Source: CAZNLL01 sp964573885 | GTDB taxonomy: Bacteria > Desulfobacterota > DSM-4660 > Desulfatiglandales > Desulfatiglandaceae | Direction: 5' to 3' | Length of the DNA stretch: 18,267 nt | Assembly: GCA_964573885.1 (NCBI GenBank) | Contig: CAZNLL010000078.1 | Span: 1-18,267, forward strand | The notes under the pieces: model-generated | Told to the model about the DNA's origin: nothing | What the model saw: only the letters and a program-made list of their open reading frames with translations | The model's database searches: none | Shown: positions 14,922 through 18,267 of the stretch, piece after piece | Layout: each line of letters opens with the position of its first letter | How positions within the stretch are numbered: position 1 is the stretch's first letter | Position numbers and translations under genes: made by a program

Positions 14922-15868
14922 TTGTCCTGGACCCTGACGGTCACCGGCCTTTGGCCTAAAGGCCCTTGCACCTTGAGGGTACAATTCCCACCGCTTTCCG
15001 CGTCACTGTAAGCCGCGGTGATGGCTGCGGCCAGCCCGACGGCGTCAGGAGCAACCGCCCCCAGCATAATGGAGGTGGGACCCGGGGCTGAGGCCGAATT
15101 CAGGGTGAGGTCCTCTTCCCCGGAAAGGGTTTTTATGGCCTCATTTTCTGATTTGTTTCTCCCCACAACAAGTTTCGTTGAAGACCCTATTTTGAAGTAC
15201 CGCCCCAATTTAAGCAGTTCGATCTCCCTGGTACCCAGGGATGCCGGCGAGGCCATTAAGTCGGCCAAACGGCGAGAGAAGCCAGGTTCCGTCAATAGAC
15301 AGCCTCCCCCCGGTGAGGGGTAATTCTTTATGTTGAGACGTTCCGCCATCTCTATCTGCGGTTTCCTTGATCGCCCCTGAAAACCCATAAACAGGTCACG
15401 CTTAACCCAGGCTTGGGTTTCCGCTGTGGTTGGATCAAGGAGTTTTGCGGACAGGGGCCTCAAAAGGAGACCTTCGAGCCCGCTTTCCGAGGCAATAAGG
15501 GCAAGGGATTTTCGATTTTGGGACATGGGCCTCTGGCCCAAGACTTCGCCGGTCACCACAAAAGCGGCCCCTTTTGTCTCAAGCATTTCCCCTGCAATAC
15601 GAAACATGAGGGCGTGACAGTCGATGCAGGGGTTCATGTTACCTCCATAGCCGTGCTTAGGCCTCTTTACCACCTCCAGGTGCCGGTCCGTAATGTCTAT
15701 GACATCAAGGGGAAGGCGTAAAGATCCGGCTGATTTCCGGGCCTTTTCCGAAGTAAAAAAGGGTGTTTCAAAAAAAAGGCCCAGGACATCAATGTCCTGG
15801 GCCCTCATCAGTTGTACGGCCAGCATACTGTCCAGGCCCCCTGAAAAAACGCATAGGGCTTTCATCAT
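14894..15868 (-). CDS. PP-loop ATPase, tRNA thiolation-like, with probable C-terminal NFACT-R-type domain
   Basis: This 324-residue protein has the PP-loop signature SGGLDS at 9-14 (N-type ATP pyrophosphatase fold), a CxxC pair at C81 and C84 (NPCIDCH), TGEVLGQRPMSQ (about 106-117) and a later PSPGGGCLL segment with a conserved-looking Cys. This pattern fits ThiI/MnmA-like tRNA sulfur-transfer enzymes that activate a tRNA base by adenylation. The last roughly 110 residues (LGRYFKIGSSTKLVVGRN and onward) resemble an NFACT-R RNA-binding domain, as annotated in archaeal and deltaproteobacterial relatives. It lies 10 nt downstream of the dnaJ-like gene and is probably co-transcribed. The start could be either of two adjacent ATGs. 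The exact modified base is unknown. Confidence 0.8.
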   Translation of the reverse strand: MMKALCVFSGGLDSMLAVQLMRAQDIDVLGLFFETPFFTSEKARKSAGSLRLPLDVIDITDRHLEVVKRPKHGYGGNMNPCIDCHALMFRIAGEMLETKGAAFVVTGEVLGQRPMSQNRKSLALIASESGLEGLLLRPLSAKLLDPTTAETQAWVKRDLFMGFQGRSRKPQIEMAERLNIKNYPSPGGGCLLTEPGFSRRLADLMASPASLGTREIELLKLGRYFKIGSSTKLVVGRNKSENEAIKTLSGEEDLTLNSASAPGPTSIMLGAVAPDAVGLAAAITAAYSDAESGGNCTLKVQGPLGQRPVTVRVQDKRAFKDYIL

Positions 15869-15878
15869 AAGCTATCCA

Positions 15879-16826
15879 TTATAATCCTGCCTCTGCGAGT
15901 GAACGGGCAAGTGCCTTCTGCTTTTCATTGAGTTCTTTGGGAACTTCAACGGCGATCTCTACATAAATATCCCCCCGGCCTCCTCCCATACGGGGCAGGC
16001 CGTAGCCCCTGAACCGGAACTTTGCATTGTTCTGCGTTCCTGAGGGGATCTTGAGCTTCAACCATTTGTGATCAAGTGTGGGGATTTCAATCTGGGCGCC
16101 CAGGAGAGTCTCGGAAAATTTGATGTGTCTTTTCAGGTGGAGATCAGCATTTTTTCTGCTGAAAACAGGGTGTTCAAGGATATTGATGCGGATATACAAA
16201 TCCCCCCTGGGACCTCCGTAGGGGCTTTCCTCTCCCTTCCCGGAGAGTCTCAACTTCTTGCCGTCTTCGATCCCTTCAGGAATTTTTACCGAGACCTTTT
16301 CATTGTGGCCATCTACTTGGTATGAGATGATTTTTTCTGTTACGGCAGCTATTTCCTCCAGGGAAAGAGAAAGGTCATATACGAGATCTTGGCCCTTTAA
16401 GGCTCCTCTCTGGCCTTGAAAGCCTTCAAATGGTGCCCCATAGGAACAGCCTCTGCGGGAATAGAAACGGCCCGGGCCGCCCATGTCTCCAAAGATATTT
16501 CCAAATATATTCTGGCCTCTTCCACTTCCGCCAAAGCCGAACTCCCTGAAGATACTCCCCAAATCGAATCCACGAAAAATATCTTCCTGAGAGAACCTGT
16601 TTTGGAACCCCTCGGCTCCAAACATGTCATATTGTTTTTTCTTGTTGGGGTCACTCAGGACCGCATAGGCCTCACTGACCTCCTTGAATTTCGCCTCCGC
16701 CTCCTCGTTGGCTTTGTTTCGGTCAGGATGATATTTCAAGGCCAGTTTTCTGTATGCCCTTTTGATTTCCTCGGGAGAGGCGGATCTGGAAACCCCCAGA
16801 ATTTTATAGTAATCCTTTCCTCCCAT
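15879..16826 (-). CDS. CbpA/DnaJ-type co-chaperone (type II J protein)
   Basis: This 315-residue J-domain co-chaperone stimulates DnaK ATPase. The J domain fills residues 1-70, with the HPD motif at 33-35. A Gly/Phe-rich linker spans about 72-145 (repeated GSIF, GNIFGDMGG). The C-terminal substrate-binding domain follows (from about 150, containing KIPEGIEDGKKLRLSGKG and the later KIPSGTQNNAKFRFRGYG). The four CxxCxGxG zinc-finger repeats of true DnaJ are absent, so it is CbpA-like. It is the first gene of a minus-strand unit with its own promoter (16884-16911), and the PP-loop gene follows 10 nt downstream. No CIRCE element is seen. Confidence 0.93.
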   Translation of the reverse strand: MGGKDYYKILGVSRSASPEEIKRAYRKLALKYHPDRNKANEEAEAKFKEVSEAYAVLSDPNKKKQYDMFGAEGFQNRFSQEDIFRGFDLGSIFREFGFGGSGRGQNIFGNIFGDMGGPGRFYSRRGCSYGAPFEGFQGQRGALKGQDLVYDLSLSLEEIAAVTEKIISYQVDGHNEKVSVKIPEGIEDGKKLRLSGKGEESPYGGPRGDLYIRINILEHPVFSRKNADLHLKRHIKFSETLLGAQIEIPTLDHKWLKLKIPSGTQNNAKFRFRGYGLPRMGGGRGDIYVEIAVEVPKELNEKQKALARSLAEAGL

Positions 16827-16883
16827 TTTGACTCGACTTCCCGTATCTAAGGCCTCAGTTTAAATCCTAAATGAATCAATAGA

Positions 16884-16911
16884 ATAATAATCACACCCGG
16901 ACAGAAGTCAA
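16884..16911 (-). promoter_or_regulatory. Sigma70-like promoter for the dnaJ-like gene
   Basis: Read on the minus strand, TTGACT (16911-16906) and TATTAT (16889-16884) are separated by 16 nt, matching the consensus at 5 of 6 bases each. The -35 overlaps the stop codon of the TonB-family gene. The predicted start site is about 50 nt before the dnaJ-like ATG at 16826. Confidence 0.6.
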
Positions 16912-17510
16912 GGAGAGGCGGGGGTGAGACGGTAATCAAACCTGGCCTTCACATGAAGCCTGTCGAGGCTCACAGAGTCTGGAAAGGGCGGAAAGGGGGC
17001 CGCCGAACGGATAGCCCTCAGGGCCTCTGTATCAAGGATCCCGTGAAGGGATGGACGGAAGACCTGCATCCCCATGAGTTGACCCTGGCTGTTCAGGGTG
17101 AAGAGGACCGAGACCTCTCCTTCCAGGAGCCTTTCCCGCGCCTTTGGAGGGTATTGCCAGTGGCGCATCAGGGCGGCCTTGATGATTCGTGCATAGGAGA
17201 CGTATCTCTTGTCCTTGGTGTTCAGAGAGATGGTATCTTCGGTCTTATCCAGCTTCTTGGGTTTTTGGGGTCCCGCGAGATCCGCTCCGCCCCCCTGGGG
17301 CTCAATCAACGGATCCACTGGGGGGCGCAGAAACTCCACCCGGTAAGCCTGCAAGGGCTTGGTAAACCAAGTGTGGGGCAAGGCCTCTTGGATAACGAAG
17401 AGCACCCCTGCATGGAGTGCGAGGGAGATGACAAGGCTGACCCGCATGGGCCCATTTGAAGGGCCTGGTGTTGACATGTTCTTATTTGTCCTGCCGGTTT
17501 TCTGGGCCAT
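16908..17510 (-). CDS. TonB-family periplasmic energy-transducer protein
   Basis: This 200-residue protein has one N-terminal membrane helix (about 23-41, VSLVISLALHAGVLFVI) and a short proline-containing periplasmic spacer. A C-terminal TonB domain follows, with YPPKARERLLEGEVSVLFTLNSQG-type features and a later AAPFPPFPDS. Such proteins transmit proton-motive force from ExbBD to outer-membrane receptors, or act in related Tol/TonB-like systems. This implies a diderm cell. I chose the ATG at 17510 because GGTGGG lies about 4 nt upstream; this overlaps the 3' end of the upstream HD-domain gene by 29 nt, suggesting translational coupling. A longer start at 17537 is possible. No exbB/exbD or receptor gene is in the window. 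Confidence 0.82.
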   Translation of the reverse strand: MAQKTGRTNKNMSTPGPSNGPMRVSLVISLALHAGVLFVIQEALPHTWFTKPLQAYRVEFLRPPVDPLIEPQGGGADLAGPQKPKKLDKTEDTISLNTKDKRYVSYARIIKAALMRHWQYPPKARERLLEGEVSVLFTLNSQGQLMGMQVFRPSLHGILDTEALRAIRSAAPFPPFPDSVSLDRLHVKARFDYRLTPASP

Positions 17511-18069
17511 TGACCCACCAATCCGTTTTCTTGTCAAACCACCAATCAGTGCTGTGGCTATTCAGGACCTCCGTTGCCATATCTTTGGCCCCCTGGGTAC
17601 AGAGCCTAGCCACCGCGAAGGACAGCCAGTCCCTGGCGTTGGGATTCCCGCGATCCAACTGCTCCTTAAGCTCCAGAATGAGGTCAAGCTGATCTGCATC
17701 CTTTGCCAGACGGGCCTCCAAGGTCTTTGCCTGGTTAAATTCATGGATCAGATCCGAGATGTCCGGGCCAAAGGGCAGGTTTTCTACCTGATCATGAAGA
17801 GCCTTGTCTTCATCGGAGCTCACATATCGCTTATTCACGTAATTGTGGTCACCGGTTCTGGCCTCTGGAAAATCGTGAAAAAGGCACATGAGAACGACCT
17901 TTTTCAGTTCGGCATCAGGCCTGGAAGAGGCCAGTACATAGCCGATGACGGCGGTACGAAAGGAGTGGTCCGCCACCGATTCCCGGCCGGAGCCGAGAAA
18001 TTGGTACCCCGTGCGAGGCGTCTTTTTCAACATCCCTATTTCAAACAGAAACTGTGCAATCCTTTTCAT
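17482..18069 (-). CDS. HD-domain phosphohydrolase, YfbR/HDDC2-like
   Basis: This 195-residue protein has the metal-binding pattern of HD-domain nucleotidases: H35 (VADHSFR), H65-D66 (CLFHDFPEA) and a distal Asp in LAKDADQLDLI (about 125-130). Length and motif order match the YfbR/HDDC2 family, which dephosphorylates deoxynucleoside 5'-monophosphates. Substrate specificity is not provable here. No signal peptide or membrane segment is seen, so it is cytoplasmic. The ATG at 18069 has AAGG 7 nt upstream and is preferred over the ATG at 18075. Its 3' end overlaps the TonB-family gene. A candidate promoter lies about 150 nt upstream (18216-18244). Confidence 0.82.
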   Translation of the reverse strand: MKRIAQFLFEIGMLKKTPRTGYQFLGSGRESVADHSFRTAVIGYVLASSRPDAELKKVVLMCLFHDFPEARTGDHNYVNKRYVSSDEDKALHDQVENLPFGPDISDLIHEFNQAKTLEARLAKDADQLDLILELKEQLDRGNPNARDWLSFAVARLCTQGAKDMATEVLNSHSTDWWFDKKTDWWVNGPENRQDK

Positions 18070-18215
18070 TCTCATGCCTTATGGTTCAAAGTGAAGAGGG
18101 AGGCGGAGCCTTTCCTGCTCCGTTTGAACCCGGGAAATCTTGTAAGGAGCCAAAACGGTTATGGGCCTTTTAGACGATCCAGAATAAATGGTGAGGGGTC
18201 GTGGACCATGTTTTT

Positions 18216-18244
18216 TGAATAGGGATATGCGGGGAAAAAGTCAA
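18216..18244 (-). promoter_or_regulatory. Candidate promoter for the HD-domain/TonB genes
   Basis: On the minus strand TTGACT (18244-18239) is followed after 17 nt by TATTCA (18221-18216). The -35 is good, the -10 matches the consensus only in its first three bases. The -35 context CTCCTTGACTT is identical to that of the dnaJ promoter. The stretch from 18076 to the window end shows no gene. Confidence 0.3.
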
Positions 18245-18267
18245 GGAGCTTTTAAGGCGACCTATTG

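Noticed and set aside
17359..18222. 287-residue plus-strand ORF at the right end
   Set aside because: It covers the TonB-family and HD-domain genes in antisense. Those show family motifs and plausible starts, this ORF does not.
1..18267. CRISPR arrays, insertion sequences, tRNA or rRNA genes, attachment sites
   Set aside because: No regularly spaced repeats, transposase motifs, tRNA-like cloverleaf or rRNA segments were seen on either strand. The genes are ordinary chromosomal metabolism and housekeeping types.

Overview
The window looks like part of a chromosome from an anaerobic, selenium-using bacterium, most likely a sulfate-reducing or syntrophic member of the Desulfobacterota (former Deltaproteobacteria). 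The reasons are Hdr/Mvh-type electron-bifurcation genes, two molybdopterin formate dehydrogenases, Hnd-like NADH-linked subunits and a TonB-family protein on one stretch. This taxonomic guess is inference from gene content; no rRNA or tRNA gene was found.

Region 1 (237-6687, + strand) is an Hdr-linked formate dehydrogenase module: a long double-module HdrA (flavin-based electron bifurcation), MvhD, an FdhB-like iron-sulfur protein and a compact FdhA. Region 2 (6887-12266, + strand) is a second formate dehydrogenase module: a NuoG-type FdhA with four N-terminal iron-sulfur domains, then NuoE/HndA-like, HndB-like and NuoF/HndC-like subunits. It resembles an HndABCD bifurcating hydrogenase in which the hydrogenase subunit has been replaced by a formate dehydrogenase. 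Together the modules would link formate to ferredoxin and NAD(H) (region 2) and to a flavin-bifurcating HdrA whose HdrBC-type partner is not in the window (region 1).

The main hidden feature is that four of these genes (hdrA, mvhD and both fdhA) each contain one in-frame TGA where the family has a functional Cys or Sec. Each TGA is followed at the right distance by a hairpin of bacterial SECIS type. They are therefore read as four full-length selenoproteins within about 8 kb, not as eight broken ORFs.

Region 3 (12470-14864, + strand) holds an M3-like zinc metallopeptidase and a single-pass membrane coiled-coil protein of unknown function. Region 4 (14894-18069, - strand) holds, in transcription order, an HD-domain phosphohydrolase overlapping a TonB-family gene, then a CbpA-type DnaJ with its own good sigma70-like promoter, followed 10 nt later by a PP-loop tRNA-thiolation-like protein. 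The last roughly 190 bases hold no gene, only a candidate promoter for the HD/TonB pair.
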